DNA of 64,000 bases, from the NCBI GenBank assembly GCA_015999875.1, contig JAECRG010000001.1, positions 421,330 through 485,329 on the forward strand, read 5' to 3'. The position numbers and the translations under genes are program-made. This document shows positions 35,695-43,180 of the stretch, piece after piece (within the stretch, counting starts at the first letter, position 1; each line of letters opens with the position of its first letter). The notes below the pieces were generated by a model that was not told the DNA's origin, did no database searches, and saw only the letters and a program-made list of their open reading frames with translations. Source of the stretch: Candidatus Saccharimonadota bacterium (GTDB lineage: Bacteria > Patescibacteriota > Saccharimonadia > Saccharimonadales > Saccharimonadaceae).

Positions 35695-35859
35695 GCCACC
35701 CCTGTTGGATAAATTTATTGTTGGGCTAAATCCAGACAAACATATTTTTCACCGTCCGCAATTATTTAAGTAGGTAGTGCGTTTACAGACTTTTTAAAAA
35801 ACAGTGCCCTACGGAGCAGGGGGGTACTCCATTGGGGCGTATTGACGTAAGATATAATT

Positions 35860-36714
35860 ATGGCAAAAAAAACAAAAGTTCTACACACGCCGACAGACCC
35901 ACAGGAGTTTCCTTTTAGGTTCTTGTTGCGACGTGGAGACGACTTCTATCGTTTCATAGACCTGCAAGTTGTGTCTGAGCCAAACGACAGACTATCCGTA
36001 TACCTCAAGCCTCCATTGGGCAATCTCTACCAGTCTAGGAAACCGACTAATAAACACTCGTTCGCTGGAGTATCTGGCTCTCAGTCCTTAACGCTTAATA
36101 ATGATGTTACGAAAGGGCAACCTATTTTCAACCCTTACGCAACTTGGCACGGCTCAGGTAAAGCTCACATAAATGGTTACGACACGAAAAGTCTAGAACA
36201 AGAACACGTATTAAATGACAGTGAAGCTATTTCGCTATCAAACATCGCCGTCCAGCCTCACATATTATTCACAGGGCTATTTCCGTTAAACACTCTTTCA
36301 TATATAAAAACTACCCCACCGCCGGATGATTATGACGGGAATTACGTCGAAGTATCCGATAAGCCTTACAGGAATAACGAACTTAGCAAGAAAGATACGA
36401 CAGCCCATTTCGTACTAGATATGTCTTCTCTTAGGGCTGGCTCGCTTGTTATGGACGTGATGGTTCATAATCGAGGCGTCGACTTTGACATCGAGAAGAA
36501 CCACCCGTACGTGGCAGATGGAGAAATGTACTTTGTTGCCCCTCCGTTTAAAATAATGCCCGATGACTCCCTATGCCCAGCAGTAACTGTCTTTTTCTAC
36601 CAGCCAGTTGGCGAAAGTGATGAAGGTCAACTAATTGAGAAACAGCCCTCAACAATATGGATAAGGTCTGTAGGCACTAAAGCGGAACAGTTCGTACAAT
36701 TCGAGCCATTATAG
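35860..36714 (+). CDS. Island cargo protein, unknown function (284 aa)
   Basis: A soluble 284-residue protein with no signal peptide or membrane segment. It opens with a lysine-rich MAKKTKVLHTP, then DFYRFIDLQVV and beta-rich sequence. It has several aromatic/Pro patches (PIFNPYATWHGSG, FTGLFPLN, APPFKIMP) and a single cysteine (DSLCPAV). I recognise no family. The codon just after GATATAAT is the ATG, too close for that hexamer to be its -10; TAAGAT (35848-35853), 6 nt upstream, fits better. The gene is divergent from the OLD nuclease and overlaps the 3' end of a small acidic gene by 6 nt. Confidence 0.6.
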   Translation: MAKKTKVLHTPTDPQEFPFRFLLRRGDDFYRFIDLQVVSEPNDRLSVYLKPPLGNLYQSRKPTNKHSFAGVSGSQSLTLNNDVTKGQPIFNPYATWHGSGKAHINGYDTKSLEQEHVLNDSEAISLSNIAVQPHILFTGLFPLNTLSYIKTTPPPDDYDGNYVEVSDKPYRNNELSKKDTTAHFVLDMSSLRAGSLVMDVMVHNRGVDFDIEKNHPYVADGEMYFVAPPFKIMPDDSLCPAVTVFFYQPVGESDEGQLIEKQPSTIWIRSVGTKAEQFVQFEPL

Positions 36715-36876
36715 GCTAGTTTGCTCTTCATCTATAGTACGAATATACTTTTCGCCACTCGGGTCGCTTGAGACTTTATTATCCCAGTTTGAAGTATCGC
36801 TAGCGGATTGCTGGGCTGGCAACTCAACTGGCTCTTGGATAATCGCAACTTCTTTGTCTTGTTCTGTATCACTCAT
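36709..36876 (-). CDS. Small acidic protein (55 aa) on the island
   Basis: A 55-residue reading frame, MSDTEQDKEVAIIQEP to EEQTSL, rich in Asp, Glu, Ser and Gln, with one Trp and no hydrophobic helix. TATAAT (complement of 36885-36890) ends 8 nt before its ATG, the same leaderless layout as its neighbours, which is the best evidence that it is real. The composition resembles acidic antitoxins, DNA-mimic inhibitors or disordered regulators, but no family is recognised. It lies between two unknown cargo genes, ending against the one at 35860 and 25 nt downstream of the membrane protein gene's stop (36902). Confidence 0.55.
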   Translation of the reverse strand: MSDTEQDKEVAIIQEPVELPAQQSASDTSNWDNKVSSDPSGEKYIRTIDEEQTSL

Positions 36877-36901
36877 TTGATTTAATTATATACGAATAGG
36901 T

Positions 36902-37534
36902 CTAAAACTTCGCAGACCTTGTTGTATAACTAGCTCCAGTTAATGTTTCGTACCCATCAATAAAATTGCCTTTTGAAATATCGTAGGATTTTAAGATTAC
37001 CTCACTACTGCTCTTATAGATTATTACCTTTTGTGTGTTTTCACCCTCGTTAGATACAGTACTGTAGATTACTTTACTCTCAGCGGAAACCTTACCCAGA
37101 TATAACGATATATTGTTCACGCTGTACACCAAAGAGACTAAAACAAATCCCCAAATACCTATCTTAAGTGTCCATTCAAGAAATTTAACCAGAACACCGA
37201 ATGGTCGTCTATGTCTTTTTACAAATTTAAATAACTTTTTAGACGGCTTCGTTTTCTCTGCCATCACAGAGCCGAGCCAGACGCTTAACCTTGTCAAAGC
37301 AACAACCACCAATACAACAACAGCAGACGCAATCAGTGTCAGAGGTAGCACATTCACATAATCATACACTTGTGGAATAAAGTTTATTTCAGGAAGAGTA
37401 ACACCGAAATGGCTGTAGTATCCTTCGGCAAATTTCGTAACGCTAAAATTTCCTATCACTACAAGACTAAAAATAAATAATGCCGTTAGCTCTAATGTAA
37501 ATAGTTTTTTGCTGTTCTCTTTGCTTCGTGCCAT
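36902..37534 (-). CDS. Island cargo membrane protein, unknown function (210 aa)
   Basis: A 210-residue protein with three predicted helices (about 12-32, 62-88 and 122-146). A basic loop (KTKPSKKLFKFVKRHRRPFG) separates helices two and three. The C-terminal 60 residues are soluble and beta-like (KVIYSTVSNEGENTQKVIIY) and may be outside. The ATG is preceded by AGATATACTAT, almost the same string as before the 284-residue gene (AGATATAATT), suggesting shared control. No domain recognised. Confidence 0.55.
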   Translation of the reverse strand: MARSKENSKKLFTLELTALFIFSLVVIGNFSVTKFAEGYYSHFGVTLPEINFIPQVYDYVNVLPLTLIASAVVVLVVVALTRLSVWLGSVMAEKTKPSKKLFKFVKRHRRPFGVLVKFLEWTLKIGIWGFVLVSLVYSVNNISLYLGKVSAESKVIYSTVSNEGENTQKVIIYKSSSEVILKSYDISKGNFIDGYETLTGASYTTRSAKF

Positions 37535-37717
37535 ATAGTATATCTTCTCGACAATCCCGTCTTAGTGCAAGCATATCCATATTCATTAAAAAAGGAATTC
37601 TATCTCAGAAATACTCTCTGGCTTTAGAATGTTCTCAACCGTCAGTTTCATTTTTCCAAGTCGGCTCTGAAATTGTTGATAATTTGCAAGCAGTCTATAT
37701 AGGCTCTCTAAGATTTC

Positions 37718-37750
37718 AGAGGTTCGATTACCGTTACCGCTCGTCGACCA
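37718..37750 (+). pseudogene. tRNA 3'-end-like remnant at the right attachment site
   Basis: AGAGGTTCGATTACC looks like a T-arm with a TTCGATT loop and the segment ends CGTCGACCA, but the arms do not pair (AGAGG against ACCGT) and no anticodon arm is found. It may be a decayed or element-carried copy of a tRNA 3' end. Confidence 0.3.
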
Positions 37751-37753
37751 AGA
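37745..37753 (+). repeat. Right attachment site (att) direct repeat
   Basis: Second CGACCAAGA, matching the end of tRNA-Pro. A terminator starts directly at its right edge. Confidence 0.55.
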
Positions 37754-37782
37754 AAAAATCCGTCCATCTGGACGGTTTTTTT
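37753..37782 (+). terminator. Strong intrinsic terminator, probably the original tRNA-Pro terminator
   Basis: CCGTCC (37760-37765) pairs with GGACGG (37770-37775) around ATCT, preceded by A6 and followed by T7, so the stem can extend by A-T pairs. No gene on the plus strand reads into it now, which fits displacement from tRNA-Pro. Confidence 0.8.
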
Positions 37783-37953
37783 CTTGTTTAGCTGCAAGCT
37801 AAAATAGCAGCTGATATATTTTAGCTTTGATCCGCAAAAATACATTGTATTGATACAAAATACCCACATGCTAGTCGGCACCTTATCCACTCTCGTTGTA
37901 TTAAATGCTACGGCTATTTGCCCCTGTAACATACATGTAGCGTCTATGTTTTA

Positions 37954-37982
37954 TTGACACACACTAGATTATCGCTTATGCT
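37954..37982 (+). promoter_or_regulatory. Consensus promoter of the LysM-CHAP gene
   Basis: TTGACA (37954-37959), 17-nt spacer, TATGCT (37977-37982). The leader of about 88 nt contains a hairpin (GTGTTTTTTAC against GTAAAAAATAC) and GGTTG/CAACC, and ends in AAAGGAGA. The region 37783-37953 shows nothing further that I can name. Confidence 0.65.
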
Positions 37983-38076
37983 AGTATTTGTGTTTTTTAC
38001 TAACTATATGTAAAAAATACATTCACGGTTGTGTCAACCTACACTATTTAGGCACAATCATTAAAGGAGAATATCA

Positions 38077-38802
38077 ATGAAAATCAGATCAAGCCTCACG
38101 GCTATAGCCGTGGTATTTTCGGTAGCGCTCTTTTTTGCGCCCGCCGCAAATGCCGCCGAACAACCCAAGTCAAAAACGGATGAGAAACCAGCCGCTACCG
38201 CGCCCGTCAAAGTCGCAGTCCAAGCTGGCGACACCCTAGAGAAGATAGCAGCAGCACATGGCACCACCTACGTACAGCTCTACAACGCAAATCCCGAGAT
38301 TAGCAACCCAGATCTCATCGACGTCGGAAATGAAATTCGCATCCCAGCAAATGAAGAACAGCTGCCAGATCGCTACGGTGAATTCTCTGCTCAGCAAGCT
38401 GCTGCGGCCGCAGCAGCACCAGCAGCAGCGTATGTCGCAGAGTATCAGCCGGTGTACTCACAGACCTTCACCCCAGGTTCGCAACCTGTCTATGCGACAG
38501 ATAGCGCAGGCAACACCTACTTCAAAGGTTATTGCACATGGTATGCGAAGGATCGTCGTCCAGACCTACCAAATATGCTTGGTAACGGTGGTCAGTGGGT
38601 AGCAAATGCAGCAGCACAGGGCTACTCAACAGGCAACGCACCTCGTGTTGGCGCTATCGCTGAAACATCTGGGCATGTCGCGTATGTCGAAGCAGTTAAT
38701 GCCGATGGCACGATTACAATCTCAGAGATGAATGGCACCGCAGGTTTCGGAGCTATCGGTTCACGCAACGTACCTGCTGGTCAATATAACTACATCTACT
38801 AA
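38077..38802 (+). CDS. Secreted LysM-CHAP peptidoglycan hydrolase
   Basis: A 241-residue exported protein. The signal peptide (about 1-27, ANAAEQ) is followed by a LysM domain (VQAGDTLEKIAAAHGTTYVQ to GNEIRIP), an Ala-rich linker and a CHAP domain with catalytic Cys in FKGYCTWYAKDRRPDLPN and His in SGHVAYVEAV. CHAP enzymes cleave peptidoglycan amide bonds, here during growth and division or against host wall. Unlike many neighbours it has a consensus promoter, a long leader and a strong Shine-Dalgarno, suggesting high or regulated expression. Confidence 0.9.
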   Translation: MKIRSSLTAIAVVFSVALFFAPAANAAEQPKSKTDEKPAATAPVKVAVQAGDTLEKIAAAHGTTYVQLYNANPEISNPDLIDVGNEIRIPANEEQLPDRYGEFSAQQAAAAAAAPAAAYVAEYQPVYSQTFTPGSQPVYATDSAGNTYFKGYCTWYAKDRRPDLPNMLGNGGQWVANAAAQGYSTGNAPRVGAIAETSGHVAYVEAVNADGTITISEMNGTAGFGAIGSRNVPAGQYNYIY

Positions 38803-39350
38803 GTAGCTTTTGGCTGAATCAACCTACCGCTTTTAGATAGGTATGGATCAGTACAGGCGGCCAAGTTAAAACAACATGGCCGCCTTTTTCCGTGGTTCAT
38901 CTTAGAAATACTCACTTCAACTCTTCGATCACGCGTCTCGGCTACACTCGTTGCATTCACCCATCGAATCCACTCCCATCTGGCCATCGGTGTAATATCA
39001 CGCCAAAGTTTCTGTACTTTTTCGGGAGCAGTTTGTAGCGCCTTTGCAAAATCATTCGGAACTTTTGGCTCAGGCCATACGTTCGTTTGAGTGATTTGAA
39101 CTTTTACGGTGTCACCTACAGTAGCTCCCGCAGCTACTTGCAATACTTCACTGACGCGCATCCAATGACTCCATCGCCCATCTGGCTCTAGCACAGTTTG
39201 AAATTTATGACCGTTGAGAGTACCCTTTACGCTCACTTGCCCACGCGATGACAGCTTTACACTCTCTTTTTCGGGCACAGGCAATAATACCCATTTTTCG
39301 AGCGCATAGAGAGTTGTAGTAAAACTAATTTTCACATCCGGTGTCTTCAT
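38799..39350 (-). CDS. DUF1905/YdeI-like protein
   Basis: A 183-residue cytosolic protein. An N-terminal DUF1905 beta-barrel (KWVLLPVPEKES, RGQVSVKGTLNG, AAGATVGDTVKVQI) is joined to a YdeI/OmpD-associated C-terminal part (VPNDFAKALQTAP, ARWEWIRWVN, RRVEVSISKMNHGKRRPC). The combination is common; the function is unknown, with some members linked to bacteriocin protection. I start it at ATG 39350, because AGTATA (complement TATACT, 39357-39362) lies 6 nt upstream. Its last 30 codons run through the terminator hairpin of the convergent gene. Confidence 0.8.
   Translation of the reverse strand: MKTPDVKISFTTTLYALEKWVLLPVPEKESVKLSSRGQVSVKGTLNGHKFQTVLEPDGRWSHWMRVSEVLQVAAGATVGDTVKVQITQTNVWPEPKVPNDFAKALQTAPEKVQKLWRDITPMARWEWIRWVNATSVAETRDRRVEVSISKMNHGKRRPCCFNLAACTDPYLSKSGRLIQPKAT
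38855..38889. terminator. Hairpin terminator between convergent genes
   Basis: AGGCGGCCA (38855-38863) pairs with TGGCCGCCT (38877-38885), then T-run to 38889. It stops the LysM-CHAP transcript, yet lies inside the last codons of the gene on the other strand. Confidence 0.75.
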
Positions 39351-39408
39351 ATAGTTAGTATAGAGGAGATATTTTACGGAGTCTATTAGGCTGGCGAAAT
39401 ATGACTTC

Positions 39409-39960
39409 CTACAGTGTGTGTATAAATTCGCGAATCTGCTCAAACGGCTTCATAATCGTAGCGTAGGTATGCTCATTTTCTTCTTGGGCCATCTCTGCGC
39501 GCGTGATGTCATAGCCGTCATTGATAAAGAACGTATCAAAACCAAATCCATTACTGCCCCTTGGCACCTCGGAAATTTTACCAGGGCTTTCACTATCGAA
39601 AAACTCCATCTTTGAGCCATCATAATATCCATAAGTGCAGCGTATCCTCGCACTGCGATCGTCAAATCCATCGAGCATCTTGCAGCATGCGGCCTCGCCG
39701 GCATATTCCACGAACCATTTAATATAAGGGCCTGGTAACTCACCGAGTGCGTTAAATACCAAACTTACATCCTCAACCAATACAGGAACTTGGCATAGTT
39801 CATATGCTTGTTTAAGCTTGTGCGCCACAACCAAGTGCAAATCAACAGACTGAATCTCGTCTAGCTCAATCTTCTGATGTGCAAGCTCGACGCCGAGCTG
39901 TCGAGATAAGTAATCTGCTTTACTTTGGTTGCCGGTAATAAATATTGGAAGAGTTGTCAT
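39409..39960 (-). CDS. RdgB/HAM1-type non-canonical purine NTP pyrophosphatase
   Basis: A 183-residue enzyme of the ITPase superfamily. ITGNQSKADYLSRQLG at the start, VLVEDVSLVFNALGELPGPY (the catalytic Asp and LPG motif) and GFGFDTFFIND fit RdgB/HAM1. It hydrolyses dITP, ITP and XTP to keep them out of nucleic acids. The motifs deviate from E. coli RdgB (SLVFNALGELPGP rather than the usual SGL form), so it belongs to a divergent branch. A TTTAAT lies 6 nt before the ATG. Confidence 0.82.
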   Translation of the reverse strand: MTTLPIFITGNQSKADYLSRQLGVELAHQKIELDEIQSVDLHLVVAHKLKQAYELCQVPVLVEDVSLVFNALGELPGPYIKWFVEYAGEAACCKMLDGFDDRSARIRCTYGYYDGSKMEFFDSESPGKISEVPRGSNGFGFDTFFINDGYDITRAEMAQEENEHTYATIMKPFEQIREFIHTL

Positions 39961-39995
39961 GTGCCCATTAAAACAAACATCTGCAAGTAATCAAA

Positions 39996-40445
39996 CTATT
40001 CTACCCGCTGCGCAAAATGCTCCTGGGTTTCGCGCGTGAAGATTTCAGCTATCTTCGGGCCGACACCATAAAGTTTCTGCAATCGCTTGGAGAACTCATT
40101 TTCATCTATGCTACTTTCTAGCATCAATAGCAGCGAACCTTCATACTCACGTACCAACAGGTCCATGCATACTTTTAAGCCATGCGCCGTAACATACTGA
40201 TAGCGCGTATAGCCACCCTGGTGTAGCGCCGACACAAGCTCATACTCGGACGCGTTCACAATCGCCCAGGGCGTGTCTAGTCTCCTGTCAATAAATAGCC
40301 GCCACGTCCCTATGGCTGTTTCGGAGCGTATAGGCTTACCAAACAAGTAACACAACAGAAACCACCGAAATATATCAGTATCTCCGGATACTACATCCAG
40401 CTCAAACTCTGATGCTGTATGAGTTTTTCGTTCTTTGCGGGGCAT
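39996..40445 (-). CDS. Helix-hairpin-helix protein
   Basis: A 149-residue protein. The C-terminal end carries LQKLYGVGPKIAEIFTRE, a helix-hairpin-helix like that of endonuclease III-type DNA glycosylases, but the catalytic Lys/Asp region is not clear. The N-terminal part (DIFRWFLLCYLFGKPIRSETA) is helical. It may be a DNA-binding relative of HhH-GPD enzymes. I start it at ATG 40445, with TATACT 9 nt upstream; GTG 40454 overlaps the promoter. Confidence 0.6.
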   Translation of the reverse strand: MPRKERKTHTASEFELDVVSGDTDIFRWFLLCYLFGKPIRSETAIGTWRLFIDRRLDTPWAIVNASEYELVSALHQGGYTRYQYVTAHGLKVCMDLLVREYEGSLLLMLESSIDENEFSKRLQKLYGVGPKIAEIFTRETQEHFAQRVE

Positions 40446-40500
40446 TATTATCACAGTATATCGTGAACGGCTTAGAATTACCTTGCGAGAGTCTCAGAAA

Positions 40501-40896
40501 TTATTCTGAACTCAACACCTTGTACACCATATGCATATAAGTATCGTTGGCATTTTTGGCTTTGTCGAGAAACTCTTGCCTGGGCAACCATTCATACGAC
40601 GAATGTTCCCAGCTCATCACTATGCCCGGTCGTACATCTGCACGGTACACGTACAAAGCATTCACTGTACTGCGAGCTGATTTTCCAACATATAGTTCAT
40701 GTGTAGCAGTCGGATCTACGTTGATGCCGGCCTCTTCTTCAACTTCTCTAATCATAGCCTCTAGCGTAGACTCGCCCTCTTCGACGGTGCCTCCGGGTAA
40801 ATCTGGGTCATTTCCAAAAGTCGGGTGATTACTCCTATACATCAGTAGGTATTTCTCATCTTTATCGACGATCACTAGCTTTGCAACTTTTTTCAT
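40501..40896 (-). CDS. NUDIX hydrolase
   Basis: A 131-residue NUDIX protein with a complete box (GGTVEEGES, then REVEEEAGI). KLVIVDKDEKYLLMYRS opens the domain. TATACT lies 9 nt upstream of the ATG. Likely nucleotide sanitation or signalling-nucleotide breakdown; substrate unknown. Divergent from the DUF2200 gene. Confidence 0.88.
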   Translation of the reverse strand: MKKVAKLVIVDKDEKYLLMYRSNHPTFGNDPDLPGGTVEEGESTLEAMIREVEEEAGINVDPTATHELYVGKSARSTVNALYVYRADVRPGIVMSWEHSSYEWLPRQEFLDKAKNANDTYMHMVYKVLSSE

Positions 40897-40955
40897 ACTA
40901 TCTTAAGTATACCATTCGACAACAAAGGACGTAGAGAGATGCTACAATTTATAAC

Positions 40956-41318
40956 ATGTCAGGTCATCGCATCTACACTACCAGCTTCGCAAGTGTCTAT
41001 CCACACTATATTGCAAAAGCAGAGAGAAAAGGTCGTACTCAAGCAGAAGTCGACGAGATTATTCGCTGGCTCACTGGCTATAGTCAATCTGAATTAACGT
41101 CGCAACTTGAGAAGCAAACAGATTTCGAGACTTTCTTCGCCAAATCACCGTCGTTAAATCCGGCCCGAACGCTCATCACAGGCGTAATATGCGGTGTGCG
41201 CATAGAAGAAATCGACGAACCTATCATGCGAGAAATCCGCTACCTTGATAAGCTAGTAGACGAACTCGCAAGAGGACGACCGATACAAAAGATCTTGCGC
41301 GAAAGCATATCGAACTAA
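40956..41318 (+). CDS. DUF2200 domain protein
   Basis: A 120-residue cytosolic protein that fits DUF2200 along its whole length: [38 protein letters not shown] and [16 protein letters not shown]. The function of the family is unknown. TACAAT (40943-40948) ends 7 nt before the ATG, so it is leaderless. Confidence 0.85.
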   Translation: MSGHRIYTTSFASVYPHYIAKAERKGRTQAEVDEIIRWLTGYSQSELTSQLEKQTDFETFFAKSPSLNPARTLITGVICGVRIEEIDEPIMREIRYLDKLVDELARGRPIQKILRESISN

Positions 41319-41325
41319 AAAATAT

Positions 41326-41742
41326 CTATGCTGTGAAGGTATCCTTGTACGCTATCTCGACCAACTCCTCGAGAACTTTCATATCCACATCTGCAAGCTT
41401 ATTGATATAGATACACGCCTTTGAGGTTCTGTGCTTACCAAGACGTTCCAGAATACTGGAATATTTAGTTGCATCATTGATAATGTAGAGTACCAGCTTA
41501 CCTTTGCGTGGAGCAAATGCAATGCGGGGCATGTCACCCTCGCGGCCACTTTCATACCTGTAGTGATACTTATCGAAACCAATAATCGCCGGGCCCCACA
41601 TCATCGGTGGCTTTCCACTGACCCGATGCATCAGGTTAATTAGCACTTTGCTTTCGCTACGTTGCTGATCATTTTCCAATAGAGCGACGAAATCCACTAC
41701 ATCAACTGCCGTCGGGATGGTTTGAATTTTTGCATTACCCAT
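41326..41742 (-). CDS. DUF1801 domain protein
   Basis: A 138-residue protein with the DUF1801 core: PPMMWGPAIIGFDKYHYRY, then RIAFAPRKGKLVLYI and HRTSKACIYINKLADVD. The family is widespread and uncharacterised, related in fold to iron-binding frataxin-like YdhG. It has a real Shine-Dalgarno (AAGGAGA), in contrast to its leaderless neighbours. Convergent with the DUF2200 gene, 7 nt apart. Confidence 0.82.
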   Translation of the reverse strand: MGNAKIQTIPTAVDVVDFVALLENDQQRSESKVLINLMHRVSGKPPMMWGPAIIGFDKYHYRYESGREGDMPRIAFAPRKGKLVLYIINDATKYSSILERLGKHRTSKACIYINKLADVDMKVLEELVEIAYKDTFTA

Positions 41743-41836
41743 ACTATAATCTCCTTGCTTGTCATACTGTTGAAGATTTAAACTATAGTGCTATTTTACG
41801 CTACTTTCGAGCGCCAAACAAAATACCCTGATTTTT

Positions 41837-42436
41837 CTATACGGTTTTTAGATCAACAGGATATTCTTCTTGTGTGCGCGGGAGACCAAAGTGTTTTCTT
41901 GCCGCAGCTTCTAGTGGACGTTGCAGATACTTTACTCGCGGGTCGTCACCATCCCCACGACGAGGCACCAGCACACTCGGCATGTCTGCTCGATTTGCAG
42001 ACAGTACGTCCTTAATCATCTGGTCGCCGACCATCAACACACTTCCGCCCGCATTGGCAGCAACGTCTTCGATCATCGCGGTATGTGGCTTGCGATATTT
42101 CTTGGGACTCTCTCCTGCTGGAGTGACATACTGCGGTGTAACAACTCTCGCCTTAACGCCGTTGTATTCAAACATATCTTTGAGTTCATCTACACGATCC
42201 CCGTAGGCATTGCTAATAATGTACAGTTTATAACTTGCCTCTGCGAGATCATTAAGTGCTCGATATACATCATGTTCAACATTTATCTCGTGATGCCCCA
42301 TTAATGTTCCGTCTACATCAAATGCTATAGCCTTAATGGCGCTCGTGCCTAGTCCATTGCGGTCAAGCGAAGATGGAGTAATCCCTTCTACGCCTTTTAC
42401 TATATGTGTCGGTCGGAGTTCATCTAAAGATTTCAT
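41837..42436 (-). CDS. HAD-superfamily phosphatase (YqeG-like)
   Basis: A 199-residue HAD phosphatase. The four motifs are present: FDVDGTL (I), IISNAYG (II), KPHTAM with Lys (III) and VGDQMIKD (IV). The short cap-less form and DQ in motif IV fit the YqeG/HAD-IIIA group. It dephosphorylates an unknown small molecule, perhaps a phospholipid head-group precursor as in the related PGP phosphatases. The start ATG 42436 follows CATAAT by 6 nt. It is divergent from the HD-domain gene. Confidence 0.82.
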   Translation of the reverse strand: MKSLDELRPTHIVKGVEGITPSSLDRNGLGTSAIKAIAFDVDGTLMGHHEINVEHDVYRALNDLAEASYKLYIISNAYGDRVDELKDMFEYNGVKARVVTPQYVTPAGESPKKYRKPHTAMIEDVAANAGGSVLMVGDQMIKDVLSANRADMPSVLVPRRGDGDDPRVKYLQRPLEAAARKHFGLPRTQEEYPVDLKTV

Positions 42437-42556
42437 GACTATATTATGTGAGCTATGCAAGAGAGATGCAAGGATAAAGGTTTTGCAAAAAATGCCTTGC
42501 CGTCGCAGCAATGCACCTGCAGATATGGCGCCGAGGTGAAATGATATAATTGTTAT

Positions 42557-43180
42557 ATGCTTCCAACCGATGAACAAATTCGAAAACTTCACCAGAAATA
42601 CGCTCACAGCAAAGCCGACTTCGACCTTATCTATACTCACTGCAAAGTTATTGATGCAATCGCTACGCAATTAATTAATGTAAATCCATCAATTACGATC
42701 GACCGAGATCTCGTACATGTCGGCTGCATGCTCCATGATATAGGAGCATATGATGTGCTTGAAAATGGAAAGTTTGTACGCGGAGTACGTCACGGCATAC
42801 TAGGCGAAGAAATATTGCAAAACGAAGGCTATCCCGAGATTATCTCCAGAATCGCGTCACACCACACCGGTGTTGGTCTCACTAAAAAAGACGTGCAAGA
42901 TCAAAATCTACCTATGCCTGTGGCGGATTATACTGCTCAGACAGACGAAGAGCGATTGATTATGTATGCGGACAAGTTTCACTCAAAAAGCAACCCACCA
43001 ACTGAACCTCCTTACTTCTGTACTTTTGAGTGGTATCGAGATTCAATCTCAAAACTCGGATCAGACAAAGCCACCAAGTTCGATGCACTCGCAGAGCTTT
43101 TCTCTAAACCCGACTTGGTAGCGCTTAGCAACCAATTCAACTACAGTATCAAAGACTTTGAAGTTATCAGCGCAGCGTAA
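42557..43180 (+). CDS. HD-domain metal-dependent phosphohydrolase
   Basis: A 207-residue HD-domain protein. Metal ligands are visible as THCKVIDAIA (His), GCMLHDIGA (HD), RHGILGEE and ASHHTG. YADKFHSK supplies the last Asp. Such enzymes hydrolyse nucleotides or nucleotide-like phosphates; substrate unknown. TATAAT (42545-42550) ends 6 nt before the ATG (leaderless). The 3' end overlaps the next gene on the opposite strand by 14 nt. Confidence 0.82.
   Translation: MLPTDEQIRKLHQKYAHSKADFDLIYTHCKVIDAIATQLINVNPSITIDRDLVHVGCMLHDIGAYDVLENGKFVRGVRHGILGEEILQNEGYPEIISRIASHHTGVGLTKKDVQDQNLPMPVADYTAQTDEERLIMYADKFHSKSNPPTEPPYFCTFEWYRDSISKLGSDKATKFDALAELFSKPDLVALSNQFNYSIKDFEVISAA

Larger units (their letters stand above)
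31373..37753. mobile_element. Serine-recombinase integrative island at tRNA-Pro
   Basis: An element of about 6.4 kb bounded by CGACCAAGA repeats. It carries a large serine recombinase abutting the tRNA, a structured RNA, a TM2 protein, an OLD-family nuclease and three unknown genes. Just right of the second repeat is a strong terminator (37753-37782), such as one would expect directly after a tRNA; tRNA-Pro now lacks one. The simplest reading is that insertion split tRNA-Pro from its terminator. The boundaries are inferred and no empty site is available for comparison. Confidence 0.65.

Noticed and set aside
37535-37782. A tmRNA ending at the CGACCA and terminator
   Set aside because: No tag reading frame of the usual Ala-rich type and no 5' acceptor half that would pair with the 3' end.
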